Shown: positions 6,954-15,211 of the stretch, piece by piece
How positions within the stretch are numbered: the stretch's first letter is position 1
Layout: the number at the start of each line of letters is the position of its first letter
NCBI GenBank assembly: GCA_002305275.1
Contig: DBQO01000006.1
Span: 22,034-42,184, forward strand
DNA length: 20,151 bases
Origin: Bacteroidales bacterium UBA1392
GTDB lineage: Bacteria > Bacteroidota > Bacteroidia > Bacteroidales > UBA932
Direction of reading: 5' to 3'
Position numbers and translations under genes: made by a program
The notes under the pieces: model-generated
The model's input: the letters and a program-made list of their open reading frames with translations, nothing else
What the model was told of the DNA's origin: nothing
Databases searched by the model: none

Positions 6954-6974
6954 GGGTTTCGAGTTTCGAGTTTC
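6954..6974 (+). repeat. Three tandem heptamers (GGGTTTC, GAGTTTC, GAGTTTC)
   Basis: Three 7-base units follow each other directly after the rSAM stop codon, differing at one base. The unit has the same form as the GAGTTGC/GAGTTAC/GGGTTGC units starting at 15137, suggesting one repeat family placed behind genes. Confidence 0.6.
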
Positions 6975-6996
6975 TAGTATGGAGCCGGTTCATTGT

Positions 6997-7032
6997 TCTG
7001 AGTATGAATCATTCTTAACTCGGATTTTTTTT
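6997..7032 (+). terminator. Probable intrinsic terminator after the rSAM gene
   Basis: TCTGAGT (6997-7003) pairs with ACTCGGA (7018-7024), seven pairs including one G-U, across a 14-base loop, and is followed at once by eight T (7025-7032). The stem is short, but the position behind the lipoprotein-rSAM unit and the T run support it. Confidence 0.5.
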
Positions 7033-7087
7033 GTACTTTTGTAGTTTATGTTTTGTAAGGTGTTGGGCTCTTTTAGTACCATATAAA

Positions 7088-7173
7088 TAAAAGCTTCACC
7101 TCTCATTTAACTTTATATGAGATTTTGGACCTATTTTTGTGGACAGATATTGGATGAAAATTAAAAGCTTCAC
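7088..7173 (+). repeat. 12-bp direct repeat TAAAAGCTTCAC around the TPR gene start
   Basis: TAAAAGCTTCAC occurs at 7088-7099 and again at 7162-7173, 74 bases apart. The first copy is in the leader region, the second in codons 3-7 of the TPR gene. It could be a paired regulatory site or chance. Confidence 0.45.
7132..7139 (+). promoter_or_regulatory. Candidate -7 box (TATTTTTG) for the TPR/barrel operon
   Basis: TATTTTTG fits TAnnTTTG and ends 14 bases before ATG 7154, which would give a very short leader. A second match, TACTTTTG at 7034-7041, is the alternative and would give a leader of about 105 bases. Confidence 0.3.
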
Positions 7174-10144
7174 ATATTTTCTTGTGTTTCTACTCTTGAT
7201 GTTGTCAGCAGGAGTCATGGCACAGGAGCATCGCGTTAGCCGTATCGAGTCGGCGCTTGATCTGTACAGAAAGGGGGCCTTCTATTCAGCCGAGCAGCTG
7301 TTAAACCTTGTTACACCCGATCCCGATAGCGATATCTCCATTTTCGCAATTCAGGTAGAGGCATATAAAACAATGTGTGCCATCCGTCTTGACAGGTCCA
7401 ACATTGCAGGTCTGGTTAAGAATTTTGAGGATAGATATCCTAATGCTCCCGAGCTTCAGATGGTTAAATTTGCCCTTGCTTCGCGTCTTTTTGACAGGGA
7501 AGAGTATGCGGCTGCCCTTGCCATCTATGATTCCATAAAAAAGCCATTTCTCTATGCTGAGGAGCAGATTGAATACGACTTCAAAAGTGCCTATTGTTAT
7601 ATCAGGGAAGGCAATACTGATGTGGCAGCCGAGAGACTGACCTCTATCATCGAGGGTGATTACAGTCCTTTCTCTGTGCCCAGTCAATATTATCTGGGTT
7701 ATGTGCGTTATCTGGAAAAGGATTTTGCTGCTGCTCTGCCGCATTTCCGTAAAGCGGAAAAAGATCCTCGTTTCTCGGTATTAGCCTCATATTATACGGT
7801 AGAATCGGAATTTATGCTTGCCAATTACCGGTATGTAATTGACCGTGGCCCCGCCATTTTCAGTACCCTTGAACGCGATTTGCAGATAAATCTGGCTAGA
7901 ATCGTCTCTGAAGCATATTTCTCTATGGGGCAACCCACATTGGCAGCTCAGTATTTCGATATGTTCAGCACTTCCGGAGGTAATCTTACCCGTAAAGACT
8001 ATTACTACTCCGGACTACTTTCATATACCCTCCAGTCATTTAGTAAAGCCTTAGACTCTTTCAGCAATGTTGTAGGCAATGAGGATGCACTCGGCCAAAG
8101 CGCTTATTATTACAGTGCCAACAGCCATCTCCGCCTTCACAATAAAATTGCTGCAATGGAGGCATTCAAAGCTGCCTCTGAATCCGATTTTGATAGCGTT
8201 ATCAAAGAAGATGCTCTTTTCAATCACGCTAAACTCTCTTTCGATGTCAATGGCGACATATCAGGATTTGAAAAATATATGGAGCATTATCCGGAGAGTG
8301 GTAAAGATGATATCATCAATAGTTATATTGCGGCAGCATACCTCCTGAGCAACGATTACAATTCTGCGGTGATTGCTCTTACAAAGATCCGTGAACTTTC
8401 GGACGAATCTTCGTCGAATCTCCAAAAAGCGGCATTTTTCAGAGCGATGCAACTCATCGAAAATAAGGGATATAGGCCGGCTGTTCCGATGCTGGAACTC
8501 TCAATAGAGAATGGACGGCACGATCCCCGCCTTGAAGCGCTTGCCAAATACTGGTTGGCAGAGAGCCATTTCCGCAATGGAAAATATCGTCAGGCTACGG
8601 AGATCAATCTCAGCCTCATGGAAAACCATCACTTCCTTGACTCGGATCAATACCAAACGGCAATTTACAACCTTGCCTACAGTTATTTCATGTGGGGGAA
8701 ATTTGCGAGTGCTCAGAATTGGTTTTCCAAGTATCTGGCAACAAGTGGTCGCAAGCAATTTGAAAGGGATGCGCGGATTCGCCTGGCCGACTCCTATTTT
8801 ATGCAGAACAACTATACCGACGCTGCTGCCACTTATGAGAGGGTCTTCAACAGATATCCCACTTCGAGTGACCTCTATCCGGCATATCAGGGTGCCGTTT
8901 CCTATGGCCTCTTGGGAAATGATACCAGAAAAATATCTCTGCTGAGGCAGGCTCTCAAAGTCAACCGCAATGCGGAACTTTACTCGCAGACCCTATTCGA
9001 ACTTGGACGCACTTTAGTGCAGAGAGGGGATGATGATGATGCGGCGGATTGCTTCCACACCCTTATAGGACACGATGCTGACAGCATTTTTTTCTCCAAG
9101 TCCATGCTCGAATTGGCGATGATAAATGCAAATAATGGAAAATTTACCAAAGCACTTGAATACTATAAGAATATCATAGAGGGAATGCCGCTCTCTCCTG
9201 AAGTTCCCAATGCTATTTCGGGTATGGAGAGTGTCTATCAGACCATCAATAAACCTGAAGAGTACTTTGCCTATCTCGATAGAATCGGAATGTCGGATAT
9301 CAAGAGTGCCGGTGAGAAAGAAATGATGCTCTTTAATGCTGCCGAACAACGCTATCTTGCAGGAAATCATAACTCAACCATAACATCGTTGCAGTCATTT
9401 GTGAAAAATTATCCCTCCGGCCCGAAAACGGCACAGGCATACTTTTACCTTGCAGAGTCTTTAAAAGCCAAAGGTCGCAAAGAAGCAGCCTCCGATGCCT
9501 ATTTTCAGGTAATTAAAATGGGTGAGGGCCCATTTGCGGAGGCGGCTACGCACAACTATGCTGATATTGCATACGAACTGGAGAACTACGCAAGAGCCGT
9601 TACAGCATACGAATCCCTAATTTACATTGCAAGCACGGATAACATGAAGAACACCGGCTATTTTGGTCGTATGCGCTCATATTACAACAATAGGCAGTAT
9701 GAAGAGGCGATCGCAGATGCCAAGAGGGTTAGTGTAGTGACTGAGCTCCCTGATGAGATGCGCCGTGAGGCGGAATATATTACTGCCAAGAGTCTTCTCT
9801 TTATTGACAACAGGGAAGAGGCTAAACCGATACTTACCTCTCTTTCCCGCAATCCTCACGACAATTATGGAGCTGAGGCTACGTATCTGCTAATTACGGA
9901 TGCATACGGAGCAGGTGATTTCATTGCGGTCGAAAATCGTGTGTATGACTTTGCCGATTCCGAAACCCCCCAGATATACTGGCTTGCAAAGGCCTTCATA
10001 GTTCTTGGTGATTCATTTGTGGATAAAGGTGATATAGAACAGGCCAGGGCCACTTATGAAAGTGTACTCGAAGGCTACCAACCCACCGGAGATGCCGATG
10101 ATGTGAAGGAACAGGTAAAAATGCGTCTTGACAAACTGAAATAG
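7154..10144 (+). CDS. Large periplasmic tetratricopeptide-repeat protein
   Basis: 996 residues from ATG 7154. A GTG at 7139 would add five residues ahead of a clear signal peptide (MKIKSF, hydrophobic core, cleavage after VMAQ), so ATG 7154 is chosen. Nearly all of the mature protein is helical TPR-like repeats. Recognisable units include LDLYRKGAFYSAEQLL, YYSGLLSYTLQSFSKALDSF, YNLAYSYFMWGKFASAQNWF, RLADSYFMQNNYTDAAATYERVFNRYP, ALEYYKNIIEGMP, YFYLAESLKAKGRKEAASDAYFQVI and ARATYESVLEGY. Such solenoids act as protein scaffolds, and the spacing of the units recalls YbgF/BamD-like outer-membrane adaptors. The stop is two bases before the start of the beta-barrel gene, so the two are almost certainly co-expressed and may form an envelope complex. 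Function unknown. Confidence 0.9.
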   Translation: MKIKSFTYFLVFLLLMLSAGVMAQEHRVSRIESALDLYRKGAFYSAEQLLNLVTPDPDSDISIFAIQVEAYKTMCAIRLDRSNIAGLVKNFEDRYPNAPELQMVKFALASRLFDREEYAAALAIYDSIKKPFLYAEEQIEYDFKSAYCYIREGNTDVAAERLTSIIEGDYSPFSVPSQYYLGYVRYLEKDFAAALPHFRKAEKDPRFSVLASYYTVESEFMLANYRYVIDRGPAIFSTLERDLQINLARIVSEAYFSMGQPTLAAQYFDMFSTSGGNLTRKDYYYSGLLSYTLQSFSKALDSFSNVVGNEDALGQSAYYYSANSHLRLHNKIAAMEAFKAASESDFDSVIKEDALFNHAKLSFDVNGDISGFEKYMEHYPESGKDDIINSYIAAAYLLSNDYNSAVIALTKIRELSDESSSNLQKAAFFRAMQLIENKGYRPAVPMLELSIENGRHDPRLEALAKYWLAESHFRNGKYRQATEINLSLMENHHFLDSDQYQTAIYNLAYSYFMWGKFASAQNWFSKYLATSGRKQFERDARIRLADSYFMQNNYTDAAATYERVFNRYPTSSDLYPAYQGAVSYGLLGNDTRKISLLRQALKVNRNAELYSQTLFELGRTLVQRGDDDDAADCFHTLIGHDADSIFFSKSMLELAMINANNGKFTKALEYYKNIIEGMPLSPEVPNAISGMESVYQTINKPEEYFAYLDRIGMSDIKSAGEKEMMLFNAAEQRYLAGNHNSTITSLQSFVKNYPSGPKTAQAYFYLAESLKAKGRKEAASDAYFQVIKMGEGPFAEAATHNYADIAYELENYARAVTAYESLIYIASTDNMKNTGYFGRMRSYYNNRQYEEAIADAKRVSVVTELPDEMRREAEYITAKSLLFIDNREEAKPILTSLSRNPHDNYGAEATYLLITDAYGAGDFIAVENRVYDFADSETPQIYWLAKAFIVLGDSFVDKGDIEQARATYESVLEGYQPTGDADDVKEQVKMRLDKLK

Positions 10145-10146
10145 AG

Positions 10147-11808
10147 ATGAAGATGAGGAAAACGATATTCATAATGGCTTTTTTAACCTTGCTCCCCATG
10201 GGACTTTTCGGGCAGACCATAGACCCAACAGTCGAGGTCAGCAGGGAATTTGACGTCAAACTTGGCGAAATACACAAGCCGGAAATACCAAAGAATGTCG
10301 CAGACTCTCTGCGCAGTTTCAACATCAGTTTTGACTACTCAATATTCAATCGACCCTACCGCGACCTCTACGAGTTTTCACCCTACGAGTCAGCTGCCAT
10401 TAAGCCGGCAAAGGGCGCCCGTCATCCTATTTCCTATTTAAAGATTGGGACCCAGTTTCCACTCAAACCTTCTGCTGAACTCTATCTGCAGGCTGTTACA
10501 AAAAAGGGTTTTTATGCCGGTATATTTGCCGAGCACGATTCTTATTGGGGAGCCATACCTTCGGCAGTAGGGGACTATGATCTGGCTGTGCAGAAGATGG
10601 GAAATGAATTCGGAGGAAATCTCAAATATGCCTGGAAAGAGGGGGAGTTTTCATTTGATGCCGGAGCTTTACTTTCCAGCTATAATGGTACTCATGATTC
10701 GTTCACAGCTCTACATAATATTCGTACAATGAATTTTGCAACGAATGTCAAGTCGGCTGACGGTTCTGACAATAGTGTATATTACGACATTGATGCTGCT
10801 TTCATCAATGGTTCAAAACGTATGGTGGACACCCTGAGTGAAAACAATCTCTCATTAGGAGCAATGGTGGGTACGACCTTCGATGTGCATCGTATCTATT
10901 TTGACTTTGACATCTCTTTTTCGATGTATGGTGGTTTTCGTGACCATACAGCAGGAATTTTGGAGATTTCTCCAATCTACGAATACAACAAGGGGCGTTT
11001 CCTGGCCAAATTCGGGGCGAAGTTCGGTAACCGTTTCAGCATCCATAAATCAAACGAAAGCCAAAATGAGAACGGTAATAACCACTCATCAATCGTAAGC
11101 AGCATATTTCCCGATGTTGACGCTAGATTTGAACTTGCAGAACAGTCTTTATGGATTCACACAGTTCTAGGAGGAGGTCATGAGCTCAATTCATTTCTTG
11201 GTATGACACGTGATATGCCGTTGATTTCCCCCCGCACCGACTTGAAATTTGGCTCCAGGCCTTTGGATGCGACACTCTCACTTGAATCCGTAATCAAGGG
11301 CAGGATGGCTTTCAATCTGATTTCATCCTACACAATATTCCGTGATAAGCTCATTTTTGAGCCTGTAATGTCAGATCCCGAACCCTTTAATGTCATTGCC
11401 TCCTATTGGGATTTCAGCCGTCTTTCATTCGGTATAGATGCGCTTTGGAAATCCGGAGCGATTATCACCGGTGCAGAATTCAGATACAACCTTTATTTCA
11501 GTGGAGAGGGTCCGGCAATTACTCAGTTACCCGGCATAACCACAAATGCCTTTTTCGTATGGAACTGGCGAAATCGCATTAATGCAAAATTGGATTGCAG
11601 ATACTCCAGTGGGGTGACAGGTAACTCTTATGGCCCCTATGCAATACCTGCCATAGTTGATTTGGGAATAACTCTGGATTTCTCCGTTAACCGCTATTTT
11701 GGTGTTTTCTTAAAAGGAGGAAATATTCTCAACAGAGACAATCGCTATATGCCTATGCACAATTCCGTACCACGCAATTTCGGTGGTGGAATCTACGTGA
11801 AATTTTAA
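10147..11808 (+). CDS. Outer-membrane beta-barrel protein (TonB-receptor-like barrel without plug)
   Basis: 553 residues. Signal peptide at 1-23 (MKMRK, hydrophobic core, cleavage after LFGQ). A short periplasmic segment follows (TVEVSREFDVKLGEIHKPEIP) and then a long series of amphipathic strands such as LYLQAVTKKGFYAGIFAEHDSYWG, FSFDAGALLSSY and RIYFDFDISFSMYGGF. The end, GVFLKGGNILNRDNRYMP then GGGIYVKF, is like the last strands of TonB-dependent receptors, with a terminal Phe. A plug domain and TonB box are not evident. Genes of this kind in Bacteroidetes are often labelled TonB-dependent receptor, but TonB coupling is doubtful here. It is coupled to the TPR gene (two-base gap). A 54-base gap separates it from gyrB. 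Confidence 0.85.
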   Translation: MKMRKTIFIMAFLTLLPMGLFGQTIDPTVEVSREFDVKLGEIHKPEIPKNVADSLRSFNISFDYSIFNRPYRDLYEFSPYESAAIKPAKGARHPISYLKIGTQFPLKPSAELYLQAVTKKGFYAGIFAEHDSYWGAIPSAVGDYDLAVQKMGNEFGGNLKYAWKEGEFSFDAGALLSSYNGTHDSFTALHNIRTMNFATNVKSADGSDNSVYYDIDAAFINGSKRMVDTLSENNLSLGAMVGTTFDVHRIYFDFDISFSMYGGFRDHTAGILEISPIYEYNKGRFLAKFGAKFGNRFSIHKSNESQNENGNNHSSIVSSIFPDVDARFELAEQSLWIHTVLGGGHELNSFLGMTRDMPLISPRTDLKFGSRPLDATLSLESVIKGRMAFNLISSYTIFRDKLIFEPVMSDPEPFNVIASYWDFSRLSFGIDALWKSGAIITGAEFRYNLYFSGEGPAITQLPGITTNAFFVWNWRNRINAKLDCRYSSGVTGNSYGPYAIPAIVDLGITLDFSVNRYFGVFLKGGNILNRDNRYMPMHNSVPRNFGGGIYVKF

Positions 11809-11829
11809 GGATTTTTCCTTTTTATTTCT

Positions 11830-11837
11830 TATCTTTG
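11830..11837 (+). promoter_or_regulatory. Candidate -7 box (TATCTTTG) for gyrB
   Basis: TATCTTTG matches TAnnTTTG and ends 25 bases before the gyrB ATG, inside the 54-base gap after the barrel gene. A -33 TTTG is not clear. Confidence 0.45.
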
Positions 11838-11854
11838 TTTCTTTATTAGAAACA
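11836..11854 (+). promoter_or_regulatory. Inverted repeat TGTTTCT / AGAAACA in the gyrB leader
   Basis: TGTTTCT (11836-11842) and AGAAACA (11848-11854) are perfect 7-bp arms around a 5-base spacer. The element starts at the end of the candidate -7 box and ends 8 bases before ATG, so it would cover the transcription start as DNA or form a hairpin at the 5' end of the mRNA. A role in gyrB control is inferred only. Confidence 0.45.
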
Positions 11855-11862
11855 CGCAAATA

Positions 11863-13848
11863 ATGATTGAAAACGAGATTATTGAAGCGGAAGCCCACTA
11901 TTCCGCAGATAGTATTCAGGTGCTGGAAGGACTGGAAGCGGTGCGTAAGCGCCCCTCTATGTATATCGGTGATATAGCTGCCCGTGGTTTGCACCATCTG
12001 GTTTATGAAGTGGTTGATAACTCTATCGATGAGGCTCTCGCAGGATATTGCAGCGAGATTGAAGTAGTAATAAACCATGACAATTCAATAACGGTATCGG
12101 ATAATGGTAGAGGTATCCCTACGGATACCCACGAAAAAGAGGGTCGGTCGGCTCTTGAGGTAGTATTAACAGTACTTCATGCTGGAGGAAAATTCAGTAA
12201 AGATAGTTACAAAGTATCCGGCGGACTCCATGGTGTAGGCGTATCTTGCGTGAATGCGCTCTCCTCACATTTGACTGCTGAGATTCATAGAGAAGGCAAG
12301 ATCTTTAAACAGGAATACTCGCAAGGTAAACCCCTATATGACGTCAAAGTGGTAGGCGAGACGGAAAAAACAGGTACCATTATTACCTTCAAGCCGGATG
12401 ACACGATATTTACACTCTCTACCGTATACGATTATGATACTCTGGCACGCCGTCTGAGGGAGCTTGCATTTCTAAATAAGGGAGTTAAACTCTCTCTTAG
12501 GGATGATAGGGCTGCTGAGATGATTACAGATGATCATGGCAATGAAGTTGAAGCACCGGCCAGAGAGGATGTCTTCTATTCACAGGAGGGACTCTTGGAG
12601 TTCGTTGCCTATTTGGATGGAATGCGTGACAAACTTACCGAGACTCCCATCTATCTGGAGACGGACAAGATTATCCCCATTGAAATCGCCATGCAGTACA
12701 ACACCGATTTCAAGGAGAATATCTATGCATACGTAAACAATATCAACACCATAGAGGGTGGTACTCACCTGACCGGCTTCCGTCGCGGTCTGACCACTAC
12801 CCTCAAGAGTTATGCGGAAAAGAACGGTTTTCTGGCTAAACTAAAATTTGACCTTGATCCTTCGGATTTCAGAGAGGGACTTACCGCTGTGATTTCTGTT
12901 AAGGTTGCCGAACCTCAGTTTGAAGGTCAGACAAAAACCAAACTCGGTAACAGCGAGGTTATGGGAGCTGTATCACAGGCGACCAGCCAGGCTCTTGAAA
13001 ATTATCTCGAGGAGAATCCACGTGATGCAAAAATCATCATTGAAAAGGTTATCCTTGCAGCCACAGCGCGTCATGCAGCTCGCAAGGCGCGAGAACTTGT
13101 GCAGCGCAAGACCGTTATGGCCGGTTCCGGTATGCCGGGTAAATTGGCCGATTGCTCTGACAGGGATCCTGAAAAGTGCGAACTCTTTCTCGTGGAGGGA
13201 GATTCCGCAGGTGGTACCGCAAAGCAGGGTAGGGATAGGATGTTTCAAGCCATTCTTCCCTTGAGAGGAAAAATATTAAATGTGGAGAAGGCCATGGAAC
13301 ATCGTGTATTCGAGAGCGAGGAGATACGCAACATCTATACGGCACTCGGAGTTACCATAGGCACTGAAGAGGATCCAAAGGCCCTCAATCTTTCCAAACT
13401 TAGATATCATAAAGTGGTGATCATGACTGATGCCGATGTGGATGGAAGCCACATTACCACCCTTATTCTGACATTTTTCTTCCGCTATATGCCCGACCTT
13501 ATAACAAATGGACACGTATATATTGCCACTCCTCCTCTGTATCTTGTAAAGAGAGGCAAGGAAGAGCAGTACTGCTGGACAGATGAAGAAAGATCCGAGG
13601 CCGTAGAACGTATGGGTAAGGGCAATCCCGGCAGTGTCAGAGTTCAGCGCTATAAAGGTCTTGGAGAGATGGATGCCGAACAGCTCTGGGATACTACGAT
13701 GGATCCATCAAAGCGCGTCCTTCGCCAGATCCATATTGAAAATGCCATCGAGGCGGATCGCATCTTTACCATGCTTATGGGTGATGACGTACCGCCACGC
13801 AGAGAATTTATTGAGCAGAATGCTCGTTACGCAAATATTGACGCCTAA
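11863..13848 (+). CDS. gyrB: DNA gyrase subunit B
   Basis: 661 residues, a normal length for the GyrB of this phylum, with no large insertion. The ATPase of the GHKL fold has Glu49 and Asn53 (YEVVDNSIDEAL), Asp80 and NGRGIP (SDNGRGIP), and the ATP-lid glycines GGLHGVG (120-126). The transducer region contains GGTHLTGFR. The TOPRIM domain has VEGDSAG near 443-449 and DADVDGSH near 522, and the C-terminus has QRYKGLGEMDAEQLW near 595. The start EIIEAEAHYSADSIQVLEGLEAVRKRP is canonical. ParE is the main alternative, but the short C-terminal TOPRIM-tail order and lead-in favour GyrB. The next gene follows after 29 bases without a terminator. Confidence 0.97.
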   Translation: MIENEIIEAEAHYSADSIQVLEGLEAVRKRPSMYIGDIAARGLHHLVYEVVDNSIDEALAGYCSEIEVVINHDNSITVSDNGRGIPTDTHEKEGRSALEVVLTVLHAGGKFSKDSYKVSGGLHGVGVSCVNALSSHLTAEIHREGKIFKQEYSQGKPLYDVKVVGETEKTGTIITFKPDDTIFTLSTVYDYDTLARRLRELAFLNKGVKLSLRDDRAAEMITDDHGNEVEAPAREDVFYSQEGLLEFVAYLDGMRDKLTETPIYLETDKIIPIEIAMQYNTDFKENIYAYVNNINTIEGGTHLTGFRRGLTTTLKSYAEKNGFLAKLKFDLDPSDFREGLTAVISVKVAEPQFEGQTKTKLGNSEVMGAVSQATSQALENYLEENPRDAKIIIEKVILAATARHAARKARELVQRKTVMAGSGMPGKLADCSDRDPEKCELFLVEGDSAGGTAKQGRDRMFQAILPLRGKILNVEKAMEHRVFESEEIRNIYTALGVTIGTEEDPKALNLSKLRYHKVVIMTDADVDGSHITTLILTFFFRYMPDLITNGHVYIATPPLYLVKRGKEEQYCWTDEERSEAVERMGKGNPGSVRVQRYKGLGEMDAEQLWDTTMDPSKRVLRQIHIENAIEADRIFTMLMGDDVPPRREFIEQNARYANIDA

Positions 13849-13877
13849 TAATTACTAAAATCTAAATAAATTTTACT

Positions 13878-15137
13878 ATGGACATTTTTGAAAGATTGAG
13901 CAAAGACTCAGGTGGTCCTCTTGGCCAGTACCGTGATAAAGCTTATGGTTACTACATGTTTCCTAAACTGGAGGGTGAAATCGGTCCCAAAATGAGATTT
14001 CAGGGAGAAGAGGTTCTTTGCTGGAGTATCAACAACTATCTTGGGCTTGCCAACCATCCCGATGTACGCAAAACAGATGCTGAATCGGCTGCCAAGTGGG
14101 GTATGGCTTATCCTATGGGCTCCAGAATGCTTACCGGACATACTTCTGCTCACGAGAGACTCGAGAAAGAGCTTGCCGATTTCGAGAAAAAGGAGGATTG
14201 TTTCCTGTTTAACTTCGGGTACCAGGGTATAGTATCCACCATAGATGCACTCCTCTCACGTCACGACGTGGTAGTGTATGATAGTGAATGTCATGCCTGC
14301 CTTCTGGACGGGGTTCGTCTTCACCTCGGTATGAAATACAAATATCGTCACAATGATATTGCAGATTGTGAGAGAATAATGGCTAAAGCCTGTGCTGAGG
14401 CGGAGAACAGGGGAGGTGGAGTTCTCCTTCTTACAGAAGGAGTTTACGGTATGACAGGTGAACTCGGTATTCTTAAGGAGATCGTGGATCTCAAAAAGAA
14501 ATACAAGTTCCGCATTCTTATTGACGATGCGCACGGTTTTGGCGTTATGGGTGCCGAAGGCAGAGGAACTTCCGAACATTTTGGAGTTATGGATGACATC
14601 GACATCTATATTGGTACTTACGCAAAGTCAATGGCCACCATCGGTGGATTTGTAGCAGGTCCCAAAGCCATCATCAATTACCTTAGATACAATCTCCGCT
14701 CACAGATCTATGCAAAGGCACTTCCCATGCCTATTGTCGAGGGTGCCCTAAAACGTCTCGAAATTATCCGTGGTAAAGAGGGCGCGCGTCTCCGTGATAA
14801 ACTCTGGGTTGTGACCAGGGCACTTCAGGAAGGTCTCCGTAAGAGGGGCTTTAATATCGGAAAAGCCGAGGCGTGTGTTACTCCCATCTTCATGGATGGC
14901 AATTTAGCGCAAGCCACTAATATCGTTATCGATCTTAGGAAGAATTATAAAATTTTCTGCTCTACGGTAACCTATCCGGTAGTCCCGCAAGGTATAATTA
15001 TGTACCGCATTATTCCTACCGCAGTACATTCGCTTGAGGATGTGGAATATACCCTGAATGCATTTGCTGAAATCAAGGTAAAGCTCGATAAGGGTGTTTA
15101 TGATGCGGAAGAAATGCTGAATATGGCTATTAAGTAG
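13878..15137 (+). CDS. PLP-dependent alpha-oxoamine synthase family enzyme (AONS/KBL/SPT-like)
   Basis: 419 residues. It has the fold-type I PLP motifs: NFGYQGIVS (112-120), His139 in YDSECHACLLDGVRLH for ring stacking, LLTEGVYGMTGELG, Asp216 and His219 in LIDDAHGFGVMG, and Schiff-base Lys250 in GTYAKSMATIGGF. The family joins an acyl-CoA to an amino acid with loss of CO2: 8-amino-7-oxononanoate synthase, 2-amino-3-ketobutyrate CoA ligase or serine palmitoyltransferase. The N-terminus with GPLGQY and WSINNYLGLANHP marks a Bacteroidetes subgroup that differs, as far as I recall, from the Bacteroides serine palmitoyltransferase. Substrate not decided; sphingolipid-type lipids are a possibility. 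Likely in one transcript with gyrB. The stop codon is the first base of a hairpin. Confidence 0.85.
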   Translation: MDIFERLSKDSGGPLGQYRDKAYGYYMFPKLEGEIGPKMRFQGEEVLCWSINNYLGLANHPDVRKTDAESAAKWGMAYPMGSRMLTGHTSAHERLEKELADFEKKEDCFLFNFGYQGIVSTIDALLSRHDVVVYDSECHACLLDGVRLHLGMKYKYRHNDIADCERIMAKACAEAENRGGGVLLLTEGVYGMTGELGILKEIVDLKKKYKFRILIDDAHGFGVMGAEGRGTSEHFGVMDDIDIYIGTYAKSMATIGGFVAGPKAIINYLRYNLRSQIYAKALPMPIVEGALKRLEIIRGKEGARLRDKLWVVTRALQEGLRKRGFNIGKAEACVTPIFMDGNLAQATNIVIDLRKNYKIFCSTVTYPVVPQGIIMYRIIPTAVHSLEDVEYTLNAFAEIKVKLDKGVYDAEEMLNMAIK

Positions 15138-15211
15138 AGTTGCGAGTTACGGGTTGCGGGGTAAGGGGAAATGCTTAGTTTACCAACCTCGCAACACGTA
15201 TCCGGCAACTC
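15137..15211. repeat. Imperfect hairpin built from GAGTTnC heptamers between convergent genes
   Basis: The plus strand carries GAGTTGC, GAGTTAC, GGGTTGC in tandem (15137-15157), then GGGGT. The complement of 15186-15211 reads GAGTTGC followed by similar sequence. The arms 15137-15162 and 15186-15211 match at 21 of 26 positions without gaps, around a 23-base loop. One arm starts on the last base of the TAG of the plus gene and the other inside the TGA of the minus gene. It could stop transcription from both sides, although no T run follows on either side. Confidence 0.65.

Noticed and set aside
7139..7153. GTG 7139 start of the TPR protein
   Set aside because: It adds five residues before a complete signal peptide, and the codon overlaps a TAnnTTTG box.
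8079..8945. Several frames of 60-144 codons inside the TPR gene on both strands
   Set aside because: All lie within a continuous TPR reading frame and show no protein-like features of their own.
11807..11820. AAGGA-TTTT-TCCTT as a terminator after the barrel gene
   Set aside because: The stem has only five pairs and overlaps the stop codon; the following T-rich stretch is broken by A and C. Too weak to call.
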